A DNA stretch of 64,000 bases from Schistosoma haematobium (lineage: Eukaryota; Platyhelminthes; Trematoda; Strigeidida; Schistosomatidae). The stretch's first letter is position 1, and the number at the start of each line of letters is the position of its first letter. The stretch lies in contig NC_067201.1 in the NCBI RefSeq assembly GCF_000699445.3, positions 11,401,501 through 11,465,500 on the forward strand, written 5' to 3'. This document shows, piece by piece, positions 35,201 through 47,030 of this stretch. Below the pieces are notes generated by a model that did no database searches, was not told where the DNA came from, and was given only the letters and a program-made list of their open reading frames with translations. The position numbers and the translations under genes were made by a program.

Positions 35201-38200
35201 GTCAAGCCTAACCCTCCCTCCTTAATCTACTTTGACTCAACACCAGTAGTAATTGTGGTAGTACTGGTATTTAAAAGCAGTGTGGCTTTAAACTGGTTAC
35301 ACTAACTTGTACTAAGTAAATGAGTTACTTTAAGATTAACAAAGACCGTTTGCTGAGAAAATCCATTCATTTGTAAAATTACTTAGATGTTAACATGCTA
35401 TTCACTGATAATGCTTTAAAGATTTTTACAACACCCATTATACTCTGCATTGACTTTTAGAGTTACACTTTCAGAGGTATTACTAGTTCAATTTAAAAAG
35501 GAGACAATTACCGAGTGATAAAACTTCTTACAAACATTTGAAACGTTAAGCATCCTACCCCAAATATCGAGACATACTTAGGTAAACAATCTACTTAAGA
35601 GACAGGACGTCATATCTAATCGTTAATTAGCAAACTGAATAATGGCTACTGTGTAACAGCTTCTAAATCCAAACCATGGGGCATCCTTATAACCATGTAT
35701 TCCAAGATTGAGTTAAGTGACAGTTTAGAACGTACTTCTGTTGTGTTACTAATAAAAGTTAGGGACGATTTTGGTGAAATAATGAAATATGATCCTTATG
35801 TATTGATTAAAAGCGTTTTACTAGCAAAAGGTTAGTAATACGTCCTTCATAATATATTTTAGACGCCTAACTAACTGGAATTATGAAAACAAATATTTGC
35901 TTAACCTCTATACTATCTTACTGTAAATTAAATATTAAAAAATGTTTTGGATTTGATATGTCTTCTCTTTTTCTTCCAACTAGGTCAAAACAACTCAGAG
36001 AACATAGAAGGCAAGTTCAAAAGTCAAGAACGAACAAAATACACATGATTTACAGGTTTTTCTTACCGATTAACCAACTCTTGGAACGTACTAACGGGGA
36101 AAGTGATGCGTATACTTCTAACTGACTCATTCAAGAGAAGATTAGACACACAGACAAACTTACTAGAAAAGGCCTAACACATACATTTGACCTCCTGTCC
36201 TCAATATACAAATATGGATTAAAGTCGAAATAGTATTACTAAATGTTTTAGCTTACTGCGACCGCATAAAATTTACGTACCATTTTGGATCACTAAGTAA
36301 TCTTTGACAAATAGTTGGTTTTTTGGATAATAAAAAAATGATACGGTTAACACCATTTTATATGTCCTAAAGTAACTAAATATAGCAAAATTCTTTCTAA
36401 GGGACTCTAAACAAATAACATATAATTAAAATAACCCATTGCGTCATTGAATAAAAATATAATTCAGAGAAGAAAATTTCCATTTAGACGAAATCATCCA
36501 CTTAAGCTGTACATTAGTAAATATATATGTCTATAGACAATTATAAATACGAATGTACAGCTTGAGTAAATGATATCGTTGAAACGAAAATTTTCTTCGC
36601 TGAATTTCGTTTAAATAGTATATAGCCCAAGAAAAAAAAAATCTAAATCAACATACGGATCAAGGTACGATAAATGGGAAAGCAAATACTTATTACATCA
36701 ACAAATATAAACAGGCTAACGTTCATAAGTAAACCTAAACACTCACTTAATTGCATATACAGTGACTTACTGGGAGATTCACATACAAGATAAATTGTAA
36801 GTGGAAAGAAATTATGAGATATTTGCCCAAATCACTAATATAATCATGCTTAACTTTGCAAAGCCCTCGAGAGTTTTGTAAACAGTATTGTACAATCTAA
36901 AGCGTGTTATTTAAAATGACAGTGGTATTTCCCCTCAGAGTTAAATTTATAGTTCTGATCATTTATTAAGCGTTAACAATACTGTCTTTACTTTATTAAA
37001 TTAATTTCAGTTAAAGTAACACCAGAAAGTATTGTTTTTTCAAAGAAATTTAGCACCTGTGATTCTTGAGTACACTGGGATTTTTGTTTGTTGCACTTTT
37101 AGATTTAACAGCTCACGGTTTCACTTTTTCTTGTCATCATTTTTGTCTCCATGTGTCTTTTTGTGTCTATTTCTTTTTCAAACGTCTGATTGTTGACTGG
37201 AAATGTGCCAAAAAAGTAAGTGCTAACAACCCGGCAATGCTGCTGAGGCAAAAACAGCTTCCTATTCGAAGCGATTTCAGTGGTAGATACTACTAAAAGG
37301 CACATTAGAAAGCGTAACCGAGATGAATCAAATGACATTCACTCTGTAGATACACAAGTCGATGTGAAGTCATCCCAAATGAGCTGAGTCGATTGACTTA
37401 CATGAACCAAAAGAGGAAGGACCGACTTCAAAGAGATCAGTCAGCAACGAAACCTCAAGAAAGGGGGTTTACCTTGCTACCACTCTCCAGAGGGAAAGAA
37501 ACGCCTATAAGACCTAGTCGTAAGGCTAGGACTGTTTCTATCAGGAAAAACAAAAATATGACCACACAAATCATCGACAATCATTTAGGATCTTGTAGTG
37601 TGTGCAACGAGACTGTGATTGCTACTCCAATGAAAGCTGATGAGCGGGTACAAATCAGGAATAAGAAACAACCGCATGTTGTTAAAGAAAAACCAGTCAC
37701 CCAAACAGTAGTTGAGAGATCGAATGCCGATCACAGTGACACATCAGTCGTCTTTCATAGATTCAAGGGGAGTGAAAGCTCAGAACCCAGGACATTGGGT
37801 TGATAAAAGATCTACTTGACCAACTAGTGTCTCAAGCAAGCTCTAGGGTCACCTCGCTAAAGGTCTATAGACAAAATCAAACCAAGTTGCTAAATATCTC
37901 AATGAAGGACTTAAGACTACAGAATAAACATAAAATGAAGGGATGTGGAGATTTCGTCCGTAAAGTCTTACCGCTCACGGACCGTATAAAAAGACCAGAA
38001 GCTAAAAAAGAACTTGAACTAAGTTTAGATGTTGGCGAGGAATTTAGAATTTTCGGGTGAGACTTTGACAAAGAATGATACCAAAGCCACTTTGGATGAA
38101 GCATGAAGCAATCTAAACGATTTATTCATTGAATCAGTCTTAATGTTTCTATTTGAAGCCATATATTTATGATGAAAAATACAGTAGGAAAACAGACAAA

Positions 38201-41068
38201 CATAGATCATATTGATCCGTTGGTTACGTTAGATATGTTAAATTGAATTAGACATAATATAATCACCAGTGTTTTTATGGTTAAGCATGTAATAGGTGAA
38301 AATGGCTTCTGTTTACTTTAATAGTTGAACTTATGAGTCAATCTAAGCTAGATCACCATCAAAAACCTAGAATCACTGGAAGACCGTTTCATGTCGTCGC
38401 TGTGGTCTAGTGGTTAGGACATTGCGTTGTGGCTGCAGCAGCCGACGTTCGTTTCCTGGCAGCGACATCCTATTCCTTGGGGGTGTGGCCCCCTAAGAAA
38501 ACCACCTGCTTCGGTCTAGGCACCCGAGCAGTATCTTAGCCCCCACGCAAAGCGAATGATTTAAGTGGCACATATCTATTTGGTGCCTTCTTGTACCTAT
38601 GTTTATGTGTTTAAATAAACAATCTGAATGATCTTCGGATCTGTTACATAGATGCCTGTAGCTTGCTCAACATGCGATCGGAGCTACGTGTACAGATAGA
38701 CTCTATCAAGCCGGATGTAGTCGCCGTCACAGAAACTTGGCTGACGCAGTCTGTAAACAGTAGGGAAATTTATTTAGAAAGTTTTACACTAGTAAGAGCT
38801 GACAGAACCCAAAAGCGTAAGAGAGGAGTAGCTCTATTCACTAGAAATATTCTTTTTGCCGTCAGTGATATCCTGTGAAAGTGAGACGTGTGAATTAGTT
38901 ATTTACTGCTTGAAATGCAAAGGACAGGAGCTTCTGATTGGTTTGGTTTACAGTGAGGAGAATTAGGTGTCGCTAGACGGTTCCAACACTTAGTCATTAA
39001 GTGGTCGATGTTGTTATCTTGAAAGACTTTAATGCACCCTATGGTAGAATGGGAAGGTTCGAGGACTGAGTTATCAGATAATTCTTAAAACAAAACCTAG
39101 TTGACAGGGTTATCACATGTAACTTAGAGCAACATGTGAAAGAAGCAACTAGGCACGACCCAAACTCCGAATCATCCTTAAAAGATCTCACATTGACCGA
39201 TTATGAGGGGGAATCTCGACAACAACCGGATTATTTCCAAAAACGTAGCACGGCTTTAGAACATGTTATCCATGTCTCACAAATTTCCTAGTAGACCGTG
39301 GAATTTGGTGTATTTATAAAAATCAAACTTTACCAACGGATGAAGCCTATATTGGCTTCAGTAAGGCTTCCTGCTCTCCTATCATAATCGGTTTTGTTAT
39401 ACACTGACCATGTCAAGATATGGAGAGCCATAAAAAGTAAGAGTGATAGTTTAGACCTCTAAAATGACCTGAAGAAATTATCTGAGTGGTCTGAAACTTG
39501 GCAGTTGCCGATAAATGCTTCCAAGTACATTATGATGCATACTGGTCACCAAGATACAGACACATACACGGCGGATAACACTTAACCATCTGTTTGTTGT
39601 CTAGGGACACAATGATCTAGAAGTTATCGATCGACAAGACTTGAAAAATAATGCACATTGCCGTGTGATATCCGGTCAAGGTTTTAGAACTCTATAGTCA
39701 ATACCTGAGGCCCTTAGTCATGTAGATGCTAAAATCTTTTTGACTTTGTATACAGTATTCATCCATTCTAAACTCGAGTATTGTATACAAGCGACTAGTT
39801 TCTGAATAGAAAGCGATAGTGATTTGTTGAAAAGGGTTCAAAGAACAGCAATTAAGCAGATTCCCAGAATGGCATGGGTGATGATGATAGTTTGGCTAAA
39901 CTAAACCTAATTCCCTTGTCATATAGACGAACCACAGGTGACCTGATCAGTTTCTAACTACTTAATGATATGTTGGCATCTGATATGCTGTCATCTTTCT
40001 TGCCTTCCAAAAGAGAGGATTTACGAGGACACTGTAAGGAAGCTCACAAGCCCAGAATAAATAACTTGTCAGCTGACCATTGACCTTCCCATCAAGTCAT
40101 CAATCAATGGAATTCACTACCTCAACACGTGATTGAAGCTTCATCTGTAGACGCATTCAAAAGAAAGTTGGATCAACTGAGATACCGCCATTCCCACGAC
40201 TAACACAGATCTCTCAGTCTCCAGTTCTTTTCAAACTGTAACTGATGTGATGTGACGAATGAATTTTTAATATATGTATGAGATTGTTTTAATTTTTAGT
40301 TATATAGATCTGATGCACTTAACACAAAGTGCAAGTCAGCTATGTCTAGAAAGCTGATCAAGTGCTGACTGTTGTATACAACTGACAACGCTTGTCAGTC
40401 CCTAGATTAAGATATGGTACTCCAATATATACAAGATAAAGTAGCATTCACAAAGAAGCCACCGCGATGAAGAACATAAAATACAGTTTTCGTCTCGACT
40501 GCAAAAATTTGGTGAAGTGAACACGCAAAACAAAAAATTACTAATTATCTGTGCCAACCCAAAGCGCTGTAGTGCATAAGCTGTTACACTTCGCATTTGG
40601 ATACTCAAGGAAGTAACTAAAAGAACCAGACGAACATATGATGAAGCTAATATTGGCATATTATAGTTTATTAAATGTGATGCACGACGAAGCATCTCTG
40701 TATATTTTATCCTTACAATAAAAATATTTGAAAATAAATACCAACTATAGACTCACTTTTGCATTAGGATAAAGTTCTAATAACTCCTTGTAGTATGCAC
40801 ATGAAGGATGATCAATGGCAGCCGTGTATCCTTTGAAAATTTTATGACACAGAACTTTGTCGAGTTTTTTATCCGGCGAATCACTCAATTTCCTATCAAG
40901 TTCCATCCATTTCGTGATGTGTGAATGTTGATGCAAGTATATTTCCTTTAAGTGATAGCAGGGCTTTTTATAAAGCAACTCTAGAGCAATTTTTAAACTA
41001 TTGGTACCAGTACGACCCAGACCTGCACCTATTACTACGAGACCAAACTCCTCGTCCTCACGACCCAT
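28642..41068 (-). CDS. P-loop sulfotransferase (SULT-OR type), two exons, C-terminal membrane segment
   Basis: Exon 1 is 41068-40757 (104 codons), donor GTGAGT at 40756. Exon 2 is 29115-28642 (157 codons plus TAA), acceptor AAATAG at 29116. The join is phase 0 and gives 261 aa. Visible motifs: the PAPS-binding loop GLGRTGTNSLKIAL (residues 16-29), KPCYHLKEI (35-43), GYTAAIDHPSC (80-90) with Asp86 at the position of the catalytic acid of SmSULT-OR, PNAK|VILTIRDPEIW (101-115) with the 3'-phosphate-binding Arg-Asp, and PSDRLLKFDISQGWEPLCKF. The last 20 or so residues are hydrophobic (WILPMLILFIFAYMFCKFLL), a probable tail anchor. Role: transfer of sulfate from PAPS to an unknown hydroxyl or amine substrate. 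Known: the S. mansoni family member activates oxamniquine and also has two exons with a long intron. This is a paralogue or divergent orthologue; an upstream in-frame extension exists, but ATG 41068 fits family length. Confidence 0.9.
29240..29905 (+). pseudogene. SR2-like LINE 3' end inside the sulfotransferase intron
   Basis: Antisense to the host gene. YQGSITDKQGGSNEDVK-like sequence near 29310 is followed by decayed VKFFNTNCKTIPL, KILQIR-PDTTS and TESKPNSR, and ends GWPMLLYGRGNRRK at GTAACAGACGTAAGTAAAA. Many stops. Confidence 0.75.
30014..30085 (+). repeat. tRNA-like SINE head fragment
   Basis: GTGGTTAGAGTCTTAGCCAC and AAGTTTGAATCCCGCCCC resemble A- and B-box regions. No cloverleaf with a paired acceptor can be drawn. 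Confidence 0.35.
30226..30515 (+). repeat. Three-copy 0.3-kb dispersed repeat, copy 2
   Basis: Same order of blocks as 13245-13545 and 59320-59630, including TATACCCAATTTA and TTGTTTATAAACCCAGTATG. It lies in the sulfotransferase intron. Confidence 0.55.
31195..31980 (+). repeat. GC-richer repeat with two diverged tandem halves
   Basis: The halves 31495-31640 and 31805-31945 align at intervals (GTCACCCAGTCTCTAACTATTGG against TTCACTCAACATCTCCAACCGTTGG; GATGCCACGTTCTTGGTTTG against GATGCCAAGTTTTAGTTTGTG). It looks like an old tandem duplication within a dispersed repeat. No ORF motif. Confidence 0.45.
32204..32260. repeat. (AT)n microsatellite
   Basis: About 28 uninterrupted TA units in the sulfotransferase intron. 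Confidence 0.95.
32595..32843 (-). other. Open reading frame of 82 codons without a start, unknown
   Basis: Open on the minus strand from a TAA at 32846 to TAA 32597-32595, with no ATG near its beginning. Legible stretches are QPGRHQGFTVGLNVFYFLPT, WLSWLRRQEIGVPANCYLDS and VVMIGELHHHVEVAAAFRNN. I do not recognise the family. It lies in the sulfotransferase intron on the same strand, so it could be a skipped exon, a nested gene fragment or a piece of a repeat. CATCAAG just inside its start could serve as an acceptor. Confidence 0.3.
32850..37040. other. Sulfotransferase intron, AT-rich, nothing recognised
   Basis: Several short frames, all without motifs. An imperfect inverted repeat built on GAAATCATCCACTTAAGCTG and its reverse complement lies at about 36470-36600. 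Confidence 0.4.
37060..38110 (+). pseudogene. CR1-like LINE 5' region and ORF1, frameshifted
   Basis: A frame from about 37393 to 37803 (basic, with SCSVCNETVIATPM, a possible CxxC) ends at TGA and is continued in another frame from about 37800 to 38060 (SSRVTSLKVYRQ, LLNISMKDLRLQNKHKMKGC, LSLDVGEEFRIFG). The second part has the pattern of CR1/Jockey ORF1 C-termini (S-R-V-x-L..., N-I-S, K-x-E). The upstream CTTTTAGATTTAACAGCTCACG stretch may be its 5' UTR. Assignment rests on position ahead of the LINE ORF2 at 38645. Confidence 0.55.
38328..38395 (-). mobile_element. Truncated hammerhead SINE inside LINE sequence
   Basis: The minus-strand tail (GATGGTGATCTAGC, GTTTTTGATGG) and the 3' part of the hammerhead region up to GAAACGGTCTTCC are present, then the repeat stops abruptly at a tRNA-like sequence. 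Confidence 0.55.
38396..38467 (+). pseudogene. tRNA-His(GTG)-like sequence, probable SINE head or tRNA pseudogene
   Basis: 72 nt. The acceptor is perfect (GTCGCTG 38396-38402 with CAGCGAC 38460-38466). D arm: TGGTCTAGTGGTTAGGAC. Anticodon arm: TTGCG / loop TTGTGGC / TGCAG (two G-U pairs) with U33 and anticodon GTG (38429-38431). The T stem pairs in only three of five positions and the B box is GTTCGTTTCC. The head resembles animal tRNA-His, but the T arm is too poor for a working tRNA. It is fused to hammerhead SINE sequence upstream and CR1-like LINE sequence downstream. Confidence 0.6.
38645..40203 (+). pseudogene. CR1-like LINE ORF2: endonuclease start and RT end, decayed
   Basis: Endonuclease part: IDSIKPDVVAVTETWLT (with the ETW motif), RKRGVALFTRN, then VVILKDFNAPYG (DFN motif) near 39005 and NLVDRVITCNLEQHV. 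After about 39300 comes the C-terminal RT region: SEWSETWQLPINASKYIMMH, FLTLYTVFIHSKLEYCIQAT, LLKRVQRTAIKQIP, SYRRTTGDLI, NEFTTSTRD-like, VDAFKRKLDQLRYRHSHD and TAA at 40201-40203. The catalytic RT centre is deleted, and stops and shifts occur throughout. It is antisense to the sulfotransferase gene in whose intron it lies. Confidence 0.85.
40204..40750. other. Sulfotransferase intron next to exon 1
   Basis: AT-rich; nothing recognised other than the donor GTGAGT at 40756-40751. Confidence 0.4.
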
Positions 41069-41387
41069 TACCCACGAATGATAAGCCCCACTGAATTGCA
41101 CACACTTTATCCTCACAAGGTCATTTATTCGTTCTGCAATCTGATTGAGTAAAATCAAATTGACCAATCGCCTGATACAATATTGGTGACAGGCGAAACA
41201 GACAGGTCAAATTGTTGACGAATGTGACTTCGACATGAAAACAAGAAGCATTTTCCTTGAAAAAGCTTGGACCAGATTGCCAGGCGAAACGTTGGATTTA
41301 CAAGAAGCATTCAGTTTGAAACGATTGATGGTACCATTATGTAAAGAGCCGTTTCTAGAGAAATGACGGTGAGACTATAATTAAATT
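41069..41387. other. 5' flank of the sulfotransferase gene
   Basis: The frame stays open upstream of the ATG for about 33 codons, so a longer N-terminus cannot be excluded. No clear TATA box. The region is short because copy B of the 1.23-kb repeat starts about 320 bp upstream of the ATG. Confidence 0.35.
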
Positions 41388-42630
41388 ACTAAGGTGAGAT
41401 TTGTTGCTGTTTACTTATGGATACACAGATCCGGCTTAAGAAGTTTGATGGCTAATGTGATGCCGTACAATGACCCAATAAATGTAGATGACTTTAAGCA
41501 ACCAATACGCAGCAAGGACGAGAAAGACTGATACTCTTTGCCTCAAGGTTGGCCCATGCTAACTAGCCCCGAACAAAGAACTGAAGACTAATGTTCACGA
41601 CTCCAAGATCGTTATTTAATTCCAGATATTCATTTGTATACATATAAGACCAGAATACGCAGCAGACCAGTTGGGTTACAGTATTAACACGGAACAGCAG
41701 CACTAATGATGGGAAAACGGAATACTAGGTGCACAAATGATCGGTCCTAGTTTATGAGTGGAAAATGCTATGGCAGCAAATTACGGCTCAACTAAAAGTT
41801 TATATTTAGGATAATAAGGAAATAATAAAGCAAAAATACCTAATAAACATGCAGTCAATATATGTAAGTCAAATCGTGGAAAAATAGCTTCGAAAGTTTC
41901 TACCTCATAGTTAAGCTGTCTTCAACAACAACTACGGCTCAGATGGTGTTAAGAAAAATAGAGTTTGATTATCGATTGATGACTGAGATATCGCAATATA
42001 TCAACGTGATGTCCTGTATCAAAGAGATGTCTCGAAATGGCATTGCTTAAAGCCGTTAGTATCACTGAGCTATTGCTTTATGAAATATGTTCTTAGAGTT
42101 AAAAAGGGTCTTTTTTCTGTCGTATCAATTCATTTGGTTTCACAGACACGTGTAAGTGTGTTTCCGTATTTGACAGTAACATGGATGGAGTACCTGTCAG
42201 ACTTTGGACGCAGTAAAAGACATATTGTTTTGTACAAGATAATCAGCTTGGCTACAAAAAGCATGCTGTTCACTATGGCTTTTTTTCGACTTACTGTTAA
42301 GGCTACATTGTCACCATTGAGATTTAAAATGAACAAAAATAGATATCTTCTTGACTGTGGTTTCTTAGTCATTTTTTACATACTGGGTGAATTCCTCTGA
42401 TATTGCCATTTAACTATAAGTTTACGTTACATCACACAACCAATTTGTTGAAAGAAACTAATTCCCCTAACTTCACATTATAGTGTTTTGTACAGAATAA
42501 CATGACAGAAAAATACTAAATGGGAGTGATTTTTATCATTTCTCTTCATTCCTTGCCATAGTAGTTATTGTTTGTAGGATTTTAAAAAAGCATGTATCAT
42601 CTCTACTTGTGTTTATGAATCATTTACGAG
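41388..42630 (+). repeat. 1.23-kb dispersed repeat, copy B
   Basis: Near-identical to 6620-7847 over its whole length, same orientation, 34.8 kb apart. It lies directly upstream of the sulfotransferase gene and may bring regulatory sequence to it. Confidence 0.8.
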
Positions 42631-42805
42631 ACTTATTATTTACTATTGCATATCGTAATCAATAAACAAAATCCCGAACCCAAATTTGCCTTCATAAAAC
42701 CTTGACGAATATAAAATAACTGAAAGCTTACAATTAACTACACATTAAGCTGAAGTTTAGTTCTAATCCTAAAATCCATATTAGATATATCACGCGTTGA
42801 GAGGT

Positions 42806-43140
42806 ATCTAATAAACATGCAGTCAATATACATAAATCAAATCATAGAAAAATAGCTTCGAAAGTCCCTACCTCATAGTTAAATTGTCTTTAACAACAGC
42901 TACGGCCCAGATGGCGTTAAGAAGAATAAAGTTTGATTATCGATGAATAACTAAGAGATCACAGTATGTCAACGTGTTGTCCTGTATCAAAGAGTTATCT
43001 GAAAATAGTATTGCTGAAAGCGGCTAGCCTTATTAACCTAGGACATTTTGACATGTGTTTTAGAATCAAAAGTAGGGCCTTCCTGTCCTGTCAATGTAAC
43101 AGGTTTGGGAGGTACATGTAAATTTGTGTAGGCAATTGTT
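42806..43140 (+). repeat. 1.23-kb dispersed repeat, diverged fragment
   Basis: Matches the middle of the repeat (CTAATAAACATGCAGTCAAT, AAATAGCTTCGAAAG, GTTAAGAA.AATA.AGTTTGAT, TGTCCTGTATCAAAGAG) with many substitutions, so the family has old and young copies. Confidence 0.65.
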
Positions 43141-44140
43141 TGTAACATATGACCGGTAAACGATGGAACTTCACCACCTACTTAGATCGGGTATGTGGCT
43201 TTCTTCACTGTAAGACTTTTACTCGTATCTGCAAAAACGAGTCGCAACTAGATCATCCCTAGGTTAGCCTTGGATGAGAGTTAGTCGAAAATTATGCTAT
43301 TAAGGTGAACTTTCTGAGTAAAAATATTTCCTTGACTGATGATGTAGGGTGTTATGACATTACTTCACACAGAATACCGTCTTCGAGTTACAGATACATA
43401 AGGAGTGGTTTTCCTCACCGCTAACCGATTTGGATCTTAATCTGTTGCATCTAATACGACAGAATAATATGAGTAACATTTGTTGAATGTGGAGACTGAC
43501 CATCATGATACCGTTAATGTATATTCAAATGATAAGTTATTGACCAACTGGCCCTTAATACTTTGTTCAGATTACATAAACTCTAGTGTTAATCTGACGT
43601 CAAAAACATCATATAAAAAAGTGTATTCAGACATCAGCTTGATTTGTTTTGGGGATTAAATAAATCCTTACCACCTGTCTTTATTTTCTAACCGTGCGTC
43701 ATTATACTTGGAGTTTCAGTAACAATTATGAATCTGTTAGGCCTTCCGCAGACTTAATATTATATTATATTCATTCGTGGTAGAGAACCTATTTTGACCA
43801 AGTCGCCAGCTACGAAGAATCACAATTCAATGTGACCTCAATGTTCCTATGCTGTCTGAATGGTCATTCGGTGCTATCTAATCACCGAACCTATGAAGAA
43901 CAAATGAATTGTGATAAACTTTCACGTTAACGGGAGATTATTCCAAAATGAGTGTATCTCAGACACTAAAGAAATACTTTCCAAGACGTGAATTAGGACT
44001 TGTACACTTCTTACTGATCACTTCTGATTCCGTTTGATATATATCAGAGCCTTTATTCGTGTTGAGTTCCAAAGTGCATGCCTTTACGTGCAACACAACG
44101 AGTTTTCCTTACTATTGTATATAAGCCAAATGCCGAGGGC
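43141..44140. other. Unassigned sequence
   Basis: No motif or repeat could be named. Confidence 0.35.
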
Positions 44141-44142
44141 AG

Positions 44143-44280
44143 GGAGAGTCAGCTCTCCTCGAAATGCTCTCACATGGCCACGTGCATACAACCATTGCCA
44201 TGGAAGTCCTGTATCAAAGAGACATTCCGAAATAGCATTGCTTAAAGCCGTTAGTATCACTGAGCCTACGTTTAAATCCG
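44143..44280. repeat. Join of two dispersed-repeat fragments
   Basis: 44143-44210 is an inverted fragment of the GC-richer repeat at 27690-27770. 44204-44275 is a fragment of the 1.23-kb repeat (TCCTGTATCAAAGAGACATT, GCATTGCTTAAAGCCGTTAG). They meet at GTCCTG. Confidence 0.6.
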
Positions 44281-45095
44281 ATTTCGTCACTCAGTTGCGT
44301 CAATACTGTGGGTTGGTTCGTTTACCCCTTGAAAGGATTATGCAATAGGATCATGATATGTTATATGACTACCTATCAGATTTACTTTGAGTCTTGACGA
44401 TAAACAGAAGAGGATGTCGTACATGCACCAAAGAAAAACCTTTTAAGCCATTCTAAGGTGTAGTGAATGGCCAACAGTCCGTCTAAGTGTCTCTATACAC
44501 ACTAGATACGTACGTGGCACTATGACATTGGATGAACGTTCGTACCATCATCCCTAAGTCACGATCACATAGCCATGGTAAGTCACGGAGTCAAGACCAC
44601 GTACCACTGCAGCTTAAGGGCTTAGAATCGTCTGGGAGTTATGATGAACCTTAAGATAGACCAACACATGTTCACCTCGGCAAACGGAGCCTTAGTGTAA
44701 TCAAAACTAGGTAATTGTATCCAGGCTACAAGACACTGTTTCGACGCAACTGAGAACTTTTGAAGTACAGAATACCGACAACCACGAGTGTAGCTTATCA
44801 TACAATGAGCGACTTGAGGAATCGTATCAAGTATGTGGATTAATTACGATTCATATATTGCCAAAAAAGAATTTTGGACATGGTACATTTTCATTTCTTT
44901 TAGTTGTCATGAAAACTCAGATTTAGTGGAAAATCTTAGGAACAAGTGACAAAAAAAACCCTCAGGGTATACAGGTTCCATCAAGTAATCAAGCCTTGGA
45001 AAGTACTGAACAAAGGAGTGCTGTCTGATCGATACACCGAAGAGAAGACTCGTGATATAGTATATGATCAGGTTATACCACAACCAAATGTATGG
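44281..45095. other. Unassigned sequence
   Basis: Probably decayed repeat. No motif supported. Confidence 0.35.
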
Positions 45096-45099
45096 AGAG

Positions 45100-47030
45100 C
45101 AAACATAACAGCTATACAGAAGTAAGCTGTAACAACGGACTGGTCAGTAAATAACAGCTCATCGACTGAAAAAGCATGGTCCACATGGCTTAGTCACGTC
45201 CCTGTTTATACTATGCTTAGAACCACGTAGACCCAATAACTCCCCATCATGGATAACTAGAGGTCCAGAAAATTCTTTGAAGTAGGGAGAAGCGTTAGGA
45301 TGTGTTTATCTCAACAGGCTCTAAACAGTGTAGATCCATTCATTATAAGACTAGGAACTCATGCACAGCGTTGATAAGTAAGGCTAGACGTTTGTATAAA
45401 AAACAACTGATTAAGGGTTGTGACAACAGTCCCAAAATATTGTTCACGCATACAAAGAGGCTAACTCAAAGTGATGGGATCCCACCACTTTTGGTACAAG
45501 AAAATCCGTCGATATTGGCAAATGATGTGACAGAAACTGGGGCTTTATCAGATTACTGTAGTAGTGTTTTCTGCCGACGATAGTGAAAGACCATCAATAA
45601 ATTGTAGGAGACTAGTCGATGGGTCCTCTGGTTATTAATAAAGGAGCTGCTGTTAGAGATGTCTCACAATTACTTCAACATCTGAAACCAGATAAGTCCA
45701 GTGGTCCTGACGATATTCATCCCAGGATTATGGGAGCCCTGGAGGATGTAATTACTGAACCTCTGGCGATACTGTTTCGTATGTTTGAGGTAGTCAAACC
45801 TGCTAACGGACTGGAAAAATGCAATGATCAGTCCGGTTCATGAAGTACGGAGCAGAAACTTATTAACTATCAGACCGTTAGTTAAACCAATGTAGGTGTT
45901 AAACTAACGGAAATTATTTTTCAGATGGCTATTTTGAACTGTGTAAAAGGGAGTGACTCTTTAGCCAAGAAACAACATGGTTTAATGAAAGGTTCTTAAT
46001 GCTTGGAGAATCTGCTCGTTGAAAGAGGAGATTGGGCTGTGGTGAAAGACAGTAGTATTCTGGTAGATGTAATTCTTCACATATCTAAGTAAACCTTTTG
46101 ACCAAGTCTTTTGTTTGAATCCTAAATTAAAACTGAAGCTTTGGGGTCCATTGTCTAATCAAGAACTGGATAATTGACTTTCTCAGTGATAGGAGACAAT
46201 GGTTACGGGGCTATATCGACGTGGGAATCCGTAAAATGTGGAGTTTCCTAGGGTAAAATGTTTGCCTCTCTACGTCCTCCTACATTATGTAAATGACTAC
46301 CAACTGCCGCAAAGTCATCGGTCCTACATTTCGCAGATGACATGAAGATGTGAAGGCCCATGCATGGTCTGTTAGAATATTAAAGTATGACCTAAATTCA
46401 CCGGCTGCATGGACATATAGGTGGTCATTAGAACTTAATCATAAAAAGAGTGTAGTGATGTGAATAAGTAACTGCGACGATTCAAGTCACTACAAAATAA
46501 GCGAAATTGTGTTACCTAGGAATCATAATAATCAATGACAGCAGAACTACGAATAACTTTGGGGTTGATGCTACCAAGTACTCCAAGATCTTGCGAAATA
46601 TTCGTAGGTTACTCCATCACTTGGGCGAAATGTTTAGGGTATTATACCCGACTTTTGTAGGGCCGCAATCGGAATGTGGGATTCAAGCAGAGTCATTGTT
46701 TTAAGTGTGAGGCGGATATGCTGGAACGAGTTTGATGAAGTGCCTATCTTATAAATGCAGATTCAGTTGACTCAACCTATTACCATTATCTTACCACAGG
46801 TTACGGAGTGACCTAACACTGGCCCACCGTATGCTGATACCCGTATTCATGTCTAATATTTCCTTTCCATCTAGAACTAATCATCTGAGAAGGCATTCTA
46901 AGAGAGACCAAACCGCTGAAGCCCGGAGTTCCGTTTTGAGCAGTGAATTAGTGGAATACTCTACCAGAACACGTAATATCAGCACCTTCTGAATATATAT
47001 TCAAACCGAGATAGCATATTTACAGTTCTA
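45100..47030 (+). pseudogene. CR1-like LINE ORF2, RT domain, decayed
   Basis: Relayed frames: TRNSCTALISKARRLYKKQL and PPLLVQENPSILANDV (45302-45583), LLQHLKPDKSSGPDDIHPRI and ITEPLAILFRMFE (45619-45843, the RT finger region), NCVKGSDSLAKKQHGLMK, VDVILHISK (decayed catalytic block A), VLHFADDMKM near 46330 (F/YADD motif as FADD), then DATKYSKILRNIRRL, FRVLYPTFVGPQSECGIQA and LPFPSRTNHLRRHSKRD-like. It ends near 47000. No intact frame remains. Confidence 0.85.

Noticed and set aside
38396..38467. Functional tRNA-His gene
   Set aside because: T stem has two mismatches, B box is altered, and the sequence is fused to other repeats on both sides.
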